A stretch of 64,000 bases of DNA from Methylobacter sp. (GTDB lineage: Bacteria > Pseudomonadota > Gammaproteobacteria > Methylococcales > Methylomonadaceae). Every line of letters begins with the position of its first letter. The stretch's first letter is position 1. The stretch is from contig JAQUOU010000009.1 of NCBI GenBank assembly GCA_028716975.1, positions 1-64,000 on the forward strand, written 5' to 3'. The notes below the pieces were generated by a model that worked only from the letters and a program-made list of their open reading frames with translations, had not been told where the DNA came from and ran no database searches. Of the stretch, positions 44,820-53,910 are shown piece by piece. Both the position numbers and the translations under genes were made by a program.

Positions 44820-44981
44820 CGTCATTCCGGCATGGAGCGCAGGACTAATCCGCCAGGAGCGGAGTGGCATTTACCCCTCGGGGTGCGGGGCAGGAAAGCC
44901 CCGCATGAATCCAGGCCCCACGGATGGGGTTTAAGCTTGCCATCCCTGGCGCTGGATACCCGCTTCCCGGCGGGCATGACG
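44820..44981. repeat. Full-length dispersed repeat with terminal inverted repeats
   Basis: The left end CGTCATTCCGGCATGGAG is imperfectly inverted at the right end (CGGCGGGCATGACG). Inside are GCAGGAAAGCCCCG and ATGAATCCAGGC, both echoed at 57529-57635, plus GC-rich hairpins (ACCCCTCGGGGTGCGGGG-type). The end sequences resemble GTCATTCCCG...-type repeats found in many proteobacteria. No ORF is present, so a MITE-like, non-autonomous element is plausible. It lies between the BNR and receptor genes. Confidence 0.6.
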
Positions 44982-45019
44982 CGCTTGCGCATAAATTGAC
45001 AAAGTAGAATTAACGTCGA

Positions 45020-47488
45020 TTAAAACTCCACCCGGATCGATCCGATAGCCGTCAGCGGCGCACCGGGATAGACGCCCAGCCGTGGAGAGACATTGGAGTC
45101 AGGATCGGTAGATTCATAATATTGCTTATCCGGCAGATTACGGATGTTGAACTGGGTGATGACTCTGGTCAGCCCTACTTTCATTTTATACGCGGCAAAG
45201 GCATCCATCCTGACAAAACCCGGCAATTGAAAGCTATTGGCAAAATCGCCTTGGCGCGCACCCGCGGCAATACCACCCAGACCAAAACTAAAACGCGCCG
45301 GTGATTCATAACCATTAACATCGTACTTGACCCACAAACTGGCTGAATGCTCAGGGACATTTGGCATCCTGCTACCGGCAGTATCGCCTCCATTATCTAC
45401 AATAACTCTTGCATCGGTAAACGCATAACTACCAATCAGGCTTACTTGACTCGTAATTTGTCCTGTCATATCCAGCTCAATACCCTGGCTACGTTGTTTA
45501 TTGGCAATCCTGTCAAAAAGAAAAGATGTAGAATTATCCGGCACCAGGATATTGTCCTTAATCAAATGGTAATAAGCCAAAGTTGCAAGCAGCCGGTCAT
45601 TAAACAGCTGGGTTTTTAAGCCTGCTTCGAACTGCTCGCCTCTTTGCGGATCAAAAGTCGAACCATTAGCAGCCGGAGCGTTATTGGCGCTGAAAGACGT
45701 TGTCCAATTACCATAAACGCCTAGCCAATGGACCGGTTGGTAAAGTATGCCGACTCGAGGACTAAAGCCTTCGTCTTTATTTGACGGCAAAGTAGCCTCA
45801 GCACTGCTAAAAGACTCCTGATAAGATGAACCTGTATTAGCCCAATCGTACCGGCCGCCACCCAAAATATGCAGCTTGTCCCAAAGCGTGATGTGGTCTT
45901 GAAAATAAGCGCCGTACCACTGGTTATTAAAAAAGGCAAAATTGGATCCGGCACAGCAATTTGGCGGATTCGACAGGGTTTGGTTAATAAGTGCCGGATC
46001 AATACCATAGTTGGGCGCTGGATTATAAATATTAATATCAAGGGTCCGATTTGGGATTTCGAATTCACCAAAATAAGGATATTTCTGAGTAGCCTTAAAA
46101 TAGTCAAAACCCACCAAAACTTCATGTCTGGAAATACCTAACTTGAATTTTCCGGTCAAATCCAGATTTGTAGCATAGTTTTCATTATCAGTTTTCTGTC
46201 CAAAAATATTACGCCTAAGGGTTCCATCCGGCAGCAACGCATCTTCACTGGGACCGAAAGCAGGGGCTGGATTGATGAAACTGGAAGCTTCATTGCTAAA
46301 GCCAGCAAGAAAACGGTTATGTATCGCCCAATCGTCGTTAAATCGATGATTGATTTCAGTGCTGACTATAGTGTGAGATACATGATCTACTGGACTATTC
46401 GGGTCATCAAGAGAACGGCTGATGGGTATTGGAGCTGGACGTGCGCCTGCCGAAGGAATACCAAAATCCGCCCGAAAATCCTGGTCTGAACCTTCGACGC
46501 TGAGCGTCAGGTCGGTACGGTCTGTTGGCCGCCAAGTGATGCTGGGGTTAGCCAAAACCCGATCGGTGTAAATAAAGTCCCTAAATGAATTATTGTTCTG
46601 ATAAGCGCCGGTGAAACGATACAGTAATGATTTGTCAGCTGTAACAGCTCCCGTTGCATCCCACTGGGTACGATAGTAATCGTAAGAGCCGAACTGCTGC
46701 TCCAGCGAGTAATAAGGAATATCCAAAGGCTTTTTTGTTGTGATATTGACAAGTCCGCCAGGTTCGGTTCGACCAAACAGAACCGCAGCCGGCCCTTTGA
46801 GCACATCAATACTTTACAGATTTCCGGCATCATATTCGGATGGAAAACCATCGGCATTAGCCAATAGACCATTGCGATACACCCTATTATTGCGAAATCC
46901 GCGAATAATAAAGCCATTGCCATAACCCAAGGTAGGTTGCGCACGCACGCCGCTGACGTTTTCCAATGCATCCTTGACCCGTGTCGTTTTCTGGTCGTCC
47001 ATCACTGTCCTTGGGACTACCTGTACAGAAACAGAGGTATCCATGATCGGTGTGCCGGTTTTAGTGGCGGTAGAGCTGTTAATGACGGTATAGCTTCTGT
47101 TAAAGGGATCATTCGGATCCTGAACGGCTTCCCCTGTCACCGTCATCGCCGTCAAAGTAGGAGTATCGGATTTTGGAACGGATTTGGCCGGCGGCTTAAC
47201 CGTTACCGTGCCATTATCCGCAATCTGATAAAGCAGATCACTGCCGGCCAGCAATTTATCCGCTGCTTCTTTAGTGGTGTAGTTGCCGCTCAAACGCGGA
47301 CTTTTTATACCGGCTGCCGTTTGTTCGGCATACAGCATTTGTGCGCCGGATTGAGCGGCGAGTGTTTGCAATGCCGTAGCCAGTGATTGCGCGGGTATAT
47401 CGAAACGGTGTTTTTGCTATTCCGCGTATGCCGGGTTCGCCATCGTCGCCAGCATCGCTACGGTAAGCCGTTTCATCGTCAAGGTCAT
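45020..47488 (-). pseudogene. TonB-dependent siderophore receptor (FecA/FpvA type) with two in-frame stops
   Basis: From an ATG at 47488 (MTLTMKRLTVAMLATMANPAYA signal) one frame runs 823 codons to 45020. It includes a secretin/STN signalling domain (residues about 25-85), the plug (VINSSTATKTGTPIMDTSVSVQVV, LKGPAAVLFGRTEPGGLVN) and a 22-strand-type barrel ending SIRVEF. TAG at codon 24 (47417-47419) and TAA at 46814-46816, probably from CAA, interrupt it without shifting frame. The STN domain implies surface signalling with the FecR and FecI encoded nearby. As written no full receptor can form. Confidence 0.85.
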
Positions 47489-47758
47489 GTGTTGTTCTCC
47501 GTTTTATTAATATAATTAATAAGAAGTAGACGTATGACGGCAGAAAAATCGTCAGGAAGTTTGTTATTTTGTGAACTTTGTCTCTGTGCCTCGTTTGTCA
47601 GGATAGTTGTTGATCTATTTTTAGCTGAGGAATAAGCTTTGTCATCTATTACACTTTTTACATGAACGTAAAGTCACAGTTGACAGAATGGGCAACGCTG
47701 TTTTAGCGGCCTGCTCAGTAAGCTGAAAATAACGTTTACTTAACACAGGTCAGGCATC

Positions 47759-47980
47759 ATGATTTTTCATATACTACTCGAATCGGCTGAAGACGGTTGG
47801 ATCGTTGCTGAATGTCCGGCATTGCCGGGCTGCATTTCGCAGGGCAAGGATCAAGAAGAGGCCTTGGTTAACATTAAAGAGGCTATCACAGCCTGGTTGT
47901 GGGCCGAAGATCAAAAAGCAATCTCCGCTTTGCAACAAGAAGGCGCTCAAATACAAACACAGATAATGGTAACTGTTTAA
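47759..47980 (+). CDS. hicB: HicB-family antitoxin
   Basis: This 73-residue protein has the HicB pattern MIFHILLESAEDGWIVAECPALPGCISQGKDQEEALVNIKEAI, a partial RNase-H-like fold that neutralises HicA. It is followed immediately by hicA, so the order is hicB-hicA, the reverse of the commonest hicA-hicB order. It stands in the opposite orientation to the flanking fec-type genes. Confidence 0.9.
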   Translation: MIFHILLESAEDGWIVAECPALPGCISQGKDQEEALVNIKEAITAWLWAEDQKAISALQQEGAQIQTQIMVTV

Positions 47981-47983
47981 TGC

Positions 47984-48205
47984 GTGGGTAAACTCGGCAA
48001 TATTTCCGGCAAGGAAGCGGCCAAAGCCTTCGAGAAAGCGGGTTGGCAAACCATGGGGCAAGTCGGAAGCCATCGTGTCCTGGTTAAGTCTGGCGTTCGT
48101 GTTAATTTATCTGTTCCTCAACACAAAGGGCTTTCCATCGGTACGCTACGCGCTCTTATTCGTAATGCCGGGATGACCCTAGAAGAATTTCTAAACCTGC
48201 TTTGA
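47984..48205 (+). CDS. hicA: HicA-family mRNA interferase toxin
   Basis: The 73-residue protein has the double-stranded-RNA-binding-like HicA fold: GKEAAKAFEKAGWQTMGQVGSHRVLVK, with His in the GSH motif as catalytic residue, then VPQHKGLSIGTLRALIRNAGMTLEEFLNLL. The start is GTG at 47984, three bases after the hicB stop; the nearby ATG at 47980 leads to a stop after two codons. HicA cleaves mRNA; HicB blocks it. The pair forms a complete type II module. Confidence 0.9.
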   Translation: MGKLGNISGKEAAKAFEKAGWQTMGQVGSHRVLVKSGVRVNLSVPQHKGLSIGTLRALIRNAGMTLEEFLNLL

Positions 48206-48305
48206 TCGCCGGTTCAATCTAAAAGCTACAGCCTGGCAGGTGGGTAAAGGTTCCGTTCGCGCCTTTTACCTGCACCCATGCTGGCAGCGTTTTTCTCTTT
48301 TTGTT

Positions 48306-49277
48306 TTATCTGTCAGGGGATGTCGCCGCTTCCAGGACAATTTCATGACTCGCGAGATGGCTGATTTTGACCAGCAGCACGGTAGCGACCGCGTTAAGAA
48401 TTTCGTCAAGTTTGGCTGTATGGAAGGTGCCGCTGATCCGCGATTTCCCAAGGGCTTGGGCTTGTAAACGGATGCGAGTGTCATGGTAGCGGCTTAGTTC
48501 GGCAAGCACGTCGTCAAGCCTGCGATTACGAAACACTAATTGTCCTTCCCGCCACGGGGTTAATCCTGCGATATCCTGGTTTTGCAGAGGCTGAAATTCA
48601 CCATTGCTGTTAATACCAAGCTGTTGACCGGCAGTCAGTTCGCGCTTGTCCACCGCCTGAACTTCAACAATTCCCTCCCGCACGGCGATAATCACCTGTT
48701 CGGGTTTCATGTAGACGTCGAATGCAGTACCGATATCGCGGATGCGCGCTTTTCCTGCCTGCACTTCAAAAGAACGCTCCGCTTCATGGGCTACAGTGAA
48801 AAACGCTTCACCCTGCACCAGTTCAACGCTGCGCCGCCAATGATTGAAATGTACTCGCGCTACCGTATCGGTATTGAGCTCAAGGCTTGAGCCGTCGGCC
48901 AGTGCGAGGGTTTGATAATGGCCTTTTTCCGTGCTGTAAGTTTGGAAGACGCCAACCCAGCCGTTTGGCGAAAAAGCGGTTAATCCCAAAGCTAACAGCA
49001 GCGAGGCGGCGATCCCATATAAAAACAAACCGTAACGGGACTTGCACCGATGGTGCAAAGCTGCATCCCGTGCCGGAAAAGGTATTTTTTTAAAAGGCTC
49101 CATCCACGCCCAGTGTGCCTGCATTTCCGCATAGGCCTGGCGATGGTTCTGGCTTTCTGCCAGCCAGGCATGGAAAGCGCGGCGCTCGGATTCTGTGCAG
49201 GTTTTCGAATGTAAGCGCAGCAACCAGTCAACAGCCTCATCGCGCAATGCATCAGAAGAATGCTCAGGAGATTTCAC
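48306..49277 (-). CDS. fecR: FecR-type anti-sigma factor / sigma regulator
   Basis: The 323-residue protein has the DUF4880 N-terminal cytoplasmic domain (AVDWLLRLHS, ERRAFHAWLAESQNHRQAYAEM), one membrane helix at about 85-105 (FLYGIAASLLLALGLTAF), and the periplasmic FecR domain (YQTLALADGSSLELNTDTVARV, FEVQAGKARIRDIGTAFDV). A C-terminal STN-like part (residues about 245-310) follows. It receives the signal from the receptor and controls the ECF sigma factor. It lies 91 bases after the sigma gene on the same strand. Confidence 0.9.
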   Translation of the reverse strand: MKSPEHSSDALRDEAVDWLLRLHSKTCTESERRAFHAWLAESQNHRQAYAEMQAHWAWMEPFKKIPFPARDAALHHRCKSRYGLFLYGIAASLLLALGLTAFSPNGWVGVFQTYSTEKGHYQTLALADGSSLELNTDTVARVHFNHWRRSVELVQGEAFFTVAHEAERSFEVQAGKARIRDIGTAFDVYMKPEQVIIAVREGIVEVQAVDKRELTAGQQLGINSNGEFQPLQNQDIAGLTPWREGQLVFRNRRLDDVLAELSRYHDTRIRLQAQALGKSRISGTFHTAKLDEILNAVATVLLVKISHLASHEIVLEAATSPDR

Positions 49278-49368
49278 GCGTGTCTATGACCTTGTTTGAG
49301 TGGGTTAAATTGCTGTATTTTACAGAATTATTATTATAGACGCGCGAAGCATCAATTCCCGTCAATTT

Positions 49369-49884
49369 TCAAGGTCGCTCTGCGCCAAGCCGCTTAGCGA
49401 TAAGTTGCATGGCTGATTTTACATAGCGTTCTGAAGAACTTACCGAGATACTCAGATGTAGGGCAATTTCGGCATGTGAATAGCCTTCGATGCGAAACAG
49501 AATGAAGGCGTGCCTGTGCAATTCAGGCAACTCGTCCAACCATTGGATATAACGCTCAAGGTCTTCGTGCGTCTCCCAATAGCTGGCCGGGGATGAGCAA
49601 GTATCCGCCAAGGTTTCCAAGTCCGGATCCGGCTCAGTGTAACGTTCGCGGATTTTAAGGCGCCGATGACGGTCAACGGCCATATTGGATGCCGTTTGAA
49701 ATAGGAAAGCACGCGGATTATGAATAGTTTCAGGATGGGGATATTGAAAGGGCCATAGAAACAACTCCTGCACGATGTCAGCAACATCTTGCTCTCTGGG
49801 CCAGCGTACGCAAATAAAAGTGCTGACCTCATGGGCATGTTTAAGAAAGATTTCATGCAGAAAATCAAGCTTGGATTCCGACAT
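49369..49884 (-). CDS. fecI: ECF sigma factor, FecI type
   Basis: The 171-residue protein has region 2 (DVADIVQELFLWPF, RAFLFQTASNMAVDRHR) and region 4 (LDELPELHRHAFILFRIEGYSHAEIALHLSIS) of ECF sigma factors, with the FecI-like tail SSSERYVKSAMQLIAKRL. It directs transcription of the receptor operon when FecR is activated. It lies first in the minus-strand regulatory pair. No Fur site could be confirmed upstream. Confidence 0.9.
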   Translation of the reverse strand: MSESKLDFLHEIFLKHAHEVSTFICVRWPREQDVADIVQELFLWPFQYPHPETIHNPRAFLFQTASNMAVDRHRRLKIRERYTEPDPDLETLADTCSSPASYWETHEDLERYIQWLDELPELHRHAFILFRIEGYSHAEIALHLSISVSSSERYVKSAMQLIAKRLGAERP

Positions 49885-50065
49885 TGAGCGGCTGGATAGG
49901 GTCTTTGGTAGACCATAAATTTAGCAATATCCGTTCCAATTAATATTTACGTTAATATCAAAGCCTTAAAAGCGCCCATAAATTAAACTATGTTATTTGC
50001 CTCAGTTGAATGGAAAAAGCAGGGCATATAACGCAGTTTGTATAGTTGGTTATGCGGAGAAATAA

Positions 50066-50878
50066 TTATTTAGCGCCGGGACAATCAATGCTGAAACGTT
50101 GCACTTGTTCACCCAGCTTTAATGCGGTCAGTTGTTTACCCCAGCAGCAACCGGTATCAATGCCGTAACAGTTTGGCCCCTCGTAATATCCCAATGTGGA
50201 CCAATGGCCGAAGATAATCCGCATATCGGCATTTTTACGTTTCGGCACTTCAAACCACGGTAAAAGATTTTTGGGTTGTGAACCAATAGGGCCGCTTTGT
50301 ATGAAGTCCAGTTTTCCATTTGCCTCGCAATAACGCATACGGGTAAAGCAGTTAATGATAAAACGCAGTTTAGCTATGCCTTTCAGGCTGGACGACCAGA
50401 TATTAGGTTTATTACCGTATATTTGCTTTAAAAGACCTTGATAATCGGGGCCTTTTAAAGCGCTTTCCGCCAGCAAAGCCATTTTTTGAGTCTTTTTAAA
50501 ACTCCATTGAGGCGGTAGACCCGCATGGACTATGCAAAATTCACCATTATAATGAAACAAAGGCCTATGTCTCAGCCACGTAATCAGCTCCTCTCTGTCC
50601 GGCGCTTCAAGCACCTGGTTGAGCGTCTCTTTTTTATCGGCTATTTTTGATGAGCAGGACGCCGCAAGTAAATGTAAATCATGGTTACCGAGGACGGTAA
50701 CGGCAGAATCGCCCAGTGATTTAACAAATCGCAATGTTTCCAGTGATTTGGGCCCGCGGTTAACCAAATCGCCTGCAAACCAGAGCTGATCTTTATTCGG
50801 GTCAAAGGAAATGGCATCCAGGAGTCTTAACAAATCATCAAAACAACCCTGGATGTCGCCAATAGCATAAATTGCCAT
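50066..50878 (-). CDS. apaH: Diadenosine tetraphosphatase, symmetrical
   Basis: The enzyme hydrolyses Ap4A to two ADP. The start MAIYAIGDIQGCFDDLLRLL at 50878 is chosen since it gives the standard 270 residues; a longer frame to 50998 overlaps apaG. Metallophosphoesterase motifs are GDIQGC, GDLVNRGP, GNHDLH and the C-terminal FGHWSTLGY. It forms the usual apaG-apaH pair, separated by four bases. Confidence 0.95.
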   Translation of the reverse strand: MAIYAIGDIQGCFDDLLRLLDAISFDPNKDQLWFAGDLVNRGPKSLETLRFVKSLGDSAVTVLGNHDLHLLAASCSSKIADKKETLNQVLEAPDREELITWLRHRPLFHYNGEFCIVHAGLPPQWSFKKTQKMALLAESALKGPDYQGLLKQIYGNKPNIWSSSLKGIAKLRFIINCFTRMRYCEANGKLDFIQSGPIGSQPKNLLPWFEVPKRKNADMRIIFGHWSTLGYYEGPNCYGIDTGCCWGKQLTALKLGEQVQRFSIDCPGAK

Positions 50879-50882
50879 GTAA

Positions 50883-51260
50883 TTAATGAAGGATTCTTGG
50901 AATGGATAGGGTAAATTTGGGAACGTCAGCGCTAAAATTATCGCCCTCATCCGAGCGCATCGTATATTCCCCCTGCATGGTGCCAACGGGAGTTTCAATC
51001 ATAGCGCCACTGGTATAACGAAATGATTCCCCGGGCTTAAGATAGGGTTGTTCGCCAATAACCCCACTTCCCTTGACTTCCTGGATTTTGCCATTGGAAT
51101 CGGTAATCAGCCAGTGACGGTTTAACAGCTTTGCCGGGACGGCGCCTACATTTGTGATAGTAATCGTGTAAGCAAAGACATAGCGATCCTTGTCCGGAGA
51201 AGATTGCGCTTCTATGAAATGAGGTGTTGCTTCAACTAATATTTTGTTTTTTTCGTTCAT
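50883..51260 (-). CDS. apaG: ApaG protein
   Basis: This 125-residue protein of the ApaG/DUF525 family has a fibronectin-type-III-like fold: YVFAYTITITNVGAVPAKLLNRHWLITD, SGVIGEQPYLKPGESFRYTSGA and TPVGTMQGEYTM. ApaG is linked to Co2+ and Mg2+ tolerance in enterobacteria and is encoded with apaH, as here. The sequence is complete and typical in length. Confidence 0.93.
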   Translation of the reverse strand: MNEKNKILVEATPHFIEAQSSPDKDRYVFAYTITITNVGAVPAKLLNRHWLITDSNGKIQEVKGSGVIGEQPYLKPGESFRYTSGAMIETPVGTMQGEYTMRSDEGDNFSADVPKFTLSIPRILH

Positions 51261-51331
51261 TATTAGATCATATAGGTTTTTTGATGATTATTTCATCGTA
51301 ACTTATCGATAAACGCAAGCAAGTATTAATC

Positions 51332-51844
51332 ATGAAATATGTAGAATGCTTTTTTATCTTATTAATTTCTTTGTCGCAAGCGGCTTATTCGGAAGATGCC
51401 AAGGATTTATTCGCGGCAGCTATGACGGGCAAGGTTGAAAGAGTGGAAGCTTTGCTCGCTCAGGGCATTGATGTTAACAGTAAAACAGCCGGTGGCCGCA
51501 CCGCTTTGATGGGCGCGAGTTTTAACGGTAATTTACGCAGTGTTAACGCTTTGCTCGCCTATGGCGCGGATGTGAACATGGCTGATAACACAGGGACTAC
51601 AGCGTTAATGGATGCGCTGGTAGTAGCCAATGAAGACATAGTGAATTTATTGATTATGGCCGGCGCTGATGTCAATGCGGCCGATAAACAAAAAGTGACC
51701 GTCATGGCCAGGGCGAAAAAAACCGCGCATGAAAATGTCATTAAAATTCTAGAAAAAGCCGGAGCCAAGGAAGCAGCACAAGTACCCAAAGAAGAGGCTC
51801 CTGCTAAAGAAAATGCCGGAGAAAAGCCGGCGGAAAAGAAATAA
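51332..51844 (+). CDS. Secreted ankyrin-repeat protein
   Basis: The 170-residue protein has a signal peptide (FFILLISLSQAAYS, cleavage near residue 20) and about three ankyrin repeats: GKVERVEALLAQGIDVNSKTAGGRTALMGAS, NLRSVNALLAYGADVNMADNTGTTALMDAL, NEDIVNLLIMAGADVNAADKQKVTVMARA. A Lys/Glu/Ala-rich tail (residues about 148-170) follows. A periplasmic protein-protein contact role is likely. Its stop is 30 bases from mpl, so co-transcription is possible. Confidence 0.88.
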   Translation: MKYVECFFILLISLSQAAYSEDAKDLFAAAMTGKVERVEALLAQGIDVNSKTAGGRTALMGASFNGNLRSVNALLAYGADVNMADNTGTTALMDALVVANEDIVNLLIMAGADVNAADKQKVTVMARAKKTAHENVIKILEKAGAKEAAQVPKEEAPAKENAGEKPAEKK

Positions 51845-51873
51845 TTTATTTAAAAAACAATCAGGATAAGACA

Positions 51874-53229
51874 TTGCATATTCACATCTTAGGTATTTGC
51901 GGAACATTCATGGGCGGGCTTGCCGTTATTGCAAGACAGTTGGGCTATCAGGTCAGCGGCTCCGATCAAAATGTTTATCCGCCCATGAGCACCCAACTCT
52001 CAGAGCAAGGCATTCAATTGATGGAGGGTTATAAAGCTGAAAACCTTGATTGCAAACCTGATTTGGTGATTATCGGCAACGCCCTGTCGCGCGGCAATCC
52101 GGAAGTAGAAGCGGTACTTAATAAAAGCCTGAAATATGTATCGGGCCCGCAATGGCTGTCAGAACATGTCTTGCAGGATAAATGGGTGCTGGCGGTGGCC
52201 GGAACGCACGGCAAAACCACGACAACCGGCATGTTGAGCTGGATACTCGAGCATCAGGGCTTAAAGCCGGGATTTTTAATCGGTGGCATTCCGTTGAACT
52301 TCGACGTTTCCGCACGCTTGGGCGATTCGGACTTTTTTGTCATTGAGGCCGATGAATACGACTCGGCTTTTTTCGACAAGCGCTCAAAGTTTGTCCATTA
52401 CCGACCGCGAACCGCCATACTGAATAACCTTGAATTTGACCATGCCGATATTTTTCCCGACCTGGATGCCATTAAAAAGCAATTTCATCATCTGGTTAGA
52501 ACGGTTCCTGGCGAAGGCCTGATTATCAGTCCTGAGGATGACGCCAATATAAATGATGTGTTGGCAATGGGCTGCTGGACGCCGGTTGAAAAAACCTCTA
52601 TTGGTTCGGAAGCACGCTGGAATGCCGAATTGATTAAAGCCGACGGCAGCCAATTCTCGGTAATGATGGACAATAAAGCACAGGAAATAGTCGATTGGCC
52701 GCTGACTGGCGAGCACAATGTCTACAACGCCTTGTCCGCTATCGCAGCCGCAAATCATATCGGTATTAAGGCGGCGGATGCAATAAAGGCTTTAAGGCAA
52801 TTTAAAAACGTCAAACGGCGCATGGAAGTGATAGCCACTATTAAAGCCGTGACATTATACGATGACTTCGCCCATCACCCGACCGCCATAGAGACCACGC
52901 TGGACGGCTTGCGCAAACAGGTGGGCAACGAACGCATTATCGCCATTGTAGAGCCGCGGTCAAACACCATGCGCATGGGCGTTCATACGGAAACGCTGGC
53001 CAAATCCTTAAGCAATGCAGACCTCGCTATCATCTACCAGCCCGAAAGCATGGGTTGGGATTTAAGCCGGCTAAAAAAATATGCCAAAAATATAGAAATC
53101 TGCCTGTCGCTGGATGACATTATCGCTAAACTCAAATTTGAAGCGCGCTATGGCGGGCATTTCGTGCTAATGAGCAATGGCAGTTTTGGCGGCATATACC
53201 AGCGTTTGCAGGAAGCATTAGTTAGTTAA
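51874..53229 (+). CDS. mpl: UDP-MurNAc:L-Ala-gamma-D-Glu-meso-DAP ligase
   Basis: Mpl recycles the murein tripeptide by joining it to UDP-MurNAc. The start is TTG at 51874, directly before the conserved HIHILGICGTFMGGLAVIARQLG. The 451 residues contain the Mur-ligase ATP loop GTHGKTTTTG (about 111-120), EADEYDSAFFDKRSKFVHYRP, NNLEFDHADIF and DDFAHHPTAIETTL, all standard. It borders the integron's distal attC. Confidence 0.95.
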   Translation: MHIHILGICGTFMGGLAVIARQLGYQVSGSDQNVYPPMSTQLSEQGIQLMEGYKAENLDCKPDLVIIGNALSRGNPEVEAVLNKSLKYVSGPQWLSEHVLQDKWVLAVAGTHGKTTTTGMLSWILEHQGLKPGFLIGGIPLNFDVSARLGDSDFFVIEADEYDSAFFDKRSKFVHYRPRTAILNNLEFDHADIFPDLDAIKKQFHHLVRTVPGEGLIISPEDDANINDVLAMGCWTPVEKTSIGSEARWNAELIKADGSQFSVMMDNKAQEIVDWPLTGEHNVYNALSAIAAANHIGIKAADAIKALRQFKNVKRRMEVIATIKAVTLYDDFAHHPTAIETTLDGLRKQVGNERIIAIVEPRSNTMRMGVHTETLAKSLSNADLAIIYQPESMGWDLSRLKKYAKNIEICLSLDDIIAKLKFEARYGGHFVLMSNGSFGGIYQRLQEALVS

Positions 53230-53293
53230 AATGTTGGTTTGGACGGAAACGCACGCCGGAATAATCCTGCAAATTCTTTGGCTTATTCCTACA

Positions 53294-53372
53294 GAGTTAA
53301 CCGGGCGCGGCCCGGTTAACTGAAAAACAAAACCGCATTATGACAGCGCTCCGGTTGAGCGCCGTGTTAGGC
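53294..53372 (-). repeat. attC-like site 6 (hicAB cassette, distal end of array)
   Basis: The R''-type core GTTAGGC is at 53366-53372. A perfect 11-bp palindrome (53296-53320, GTTAACCGGGC arms) marks the other end. AACCGGGCGC pairs with GCGCTCCGGTT with one extra base, like the extrahelical base of attC. CTGAAAAACAAAACCGC here is identical in site 4. Confidence 0.75.
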
Positions 53373-53579
53373 TTGAACCTCAACGAACGAGCTTGAAGAA
53401 TGCGGCATGGGAATACGCTGACCTTCTTCTTTAAGCCCCTCAATGTGAAACTCGATAGCTTCTTGAATAAGTTGCAGAGCTTCTTGTGATGACCCGCCTA
53501 CAGCTATACAATCTGGGAGATCAGGGACATAGGCGCCAAAGCTCGTTGGGCCTTCTTCAATAACAACCATATACCGCAT
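53367..53579 (-). CDS. hicB: HicB-family antitoxin (integron cassette)
   Basis: A 70-residue HicB: MRYMVVIEEGPTSFGAYVPDLPDCIAVGGSSQEALQLIQEAIEFH, then a short C-terminal tail. The TAA stop at 53367-53369 is formed by the attC core GTTAGGC read in reverse, a layout typical of cassette genes. It follows hicA by eight bases. It differs clearly from the HicB at 47759. Confidence 0.9.
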   Translation of the reverse strand: MRYMVVIEEGPTSFGAYVPDLPDCIAVGGSSQEALQLIQEAIEFHIEGLKEEGQRIPMPHSSSSFVEVQA

Positions 53580-53587
53580 ATAAACCT

Positions 53588-53776
53588 CTATTGCTTAAGC
53601 CCCGCTTGTTTCAAAACGCCAATAAATGTTCCAGGCGGGACATCTACGCTGGGCTTTCCAGCAACTGTGACCGTACCGGATTTGATGGGATGGTGGAACT
53701 GATGATGGCTTCCTTTTTGCCGCACCTGCTGCCAACCATTTCGTTCAAGCATAGCGATAAGATCTTTAACTTTTAT
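53588..53776 (-). CDS. hicA: HicA-family toxin (integron cassette), no standard start codon
   Basis: The frame reads KVKDLIAMLERNGWQQV, RQKGSHHQFHHPIKSG and VPPGTFIGVLKQAGLKQ, a clear HicA with the GSHH motif. The codon where family members start is ATA at 53774-53776, and an in-frame TAA lies three codons before. The only in-frame ATG is 11 codons downstream and would remove the first helix. Either ATA is used weakly, or the toxin is disabled while hicB survives. Confidence 0.75.
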   Translation of the reverse strand: MKVKDLIAMLERNGWQQVRQKGSHHQFHHPIKSGTVTVAGKPSVDVPPGTFIGVLKQAGLKQ

Positions 53777-53822
53777 GCCGGAAGTTTAGCACAGCATCTT
53801 CTTGGTACTCAACCGGGAACAT

Positions 53823-53910
53823 GCCTAACATAACGGTAGCGCGGCCTACATAATCTTAAAAATTTATGAATTGCCAAATGGCCGTAGTTAGATTGAGCGT
53901 TGTATTAGGC
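53823..53910 (-). repeat. attC-like site 5 (stbDE cassette)
   Basis: Core GCCTAAC is at 53823-53829; the opposite core reads ATTAGGC (53904-53910), one base off the GTTRRRY consensus. The arms share GCCTAA...AACG and GGCC blocks when folded. The stbE stop TAA lies inside this core. Confidence 0.65.

Noticed and set aside
48240-48467. 75-codon plus-strand ORF after hicA
   Set aside because: It is antisense to the fecR 3' end and has no family resemblance.
45020-49884. Methanobactin-type (MbnT/MbnIR) uptake locus
   Set aside because: The regulator and receptor types fit, but no mbnB, mbnC or precursor peptide gene is present. A generic siderophore system is the safer call.
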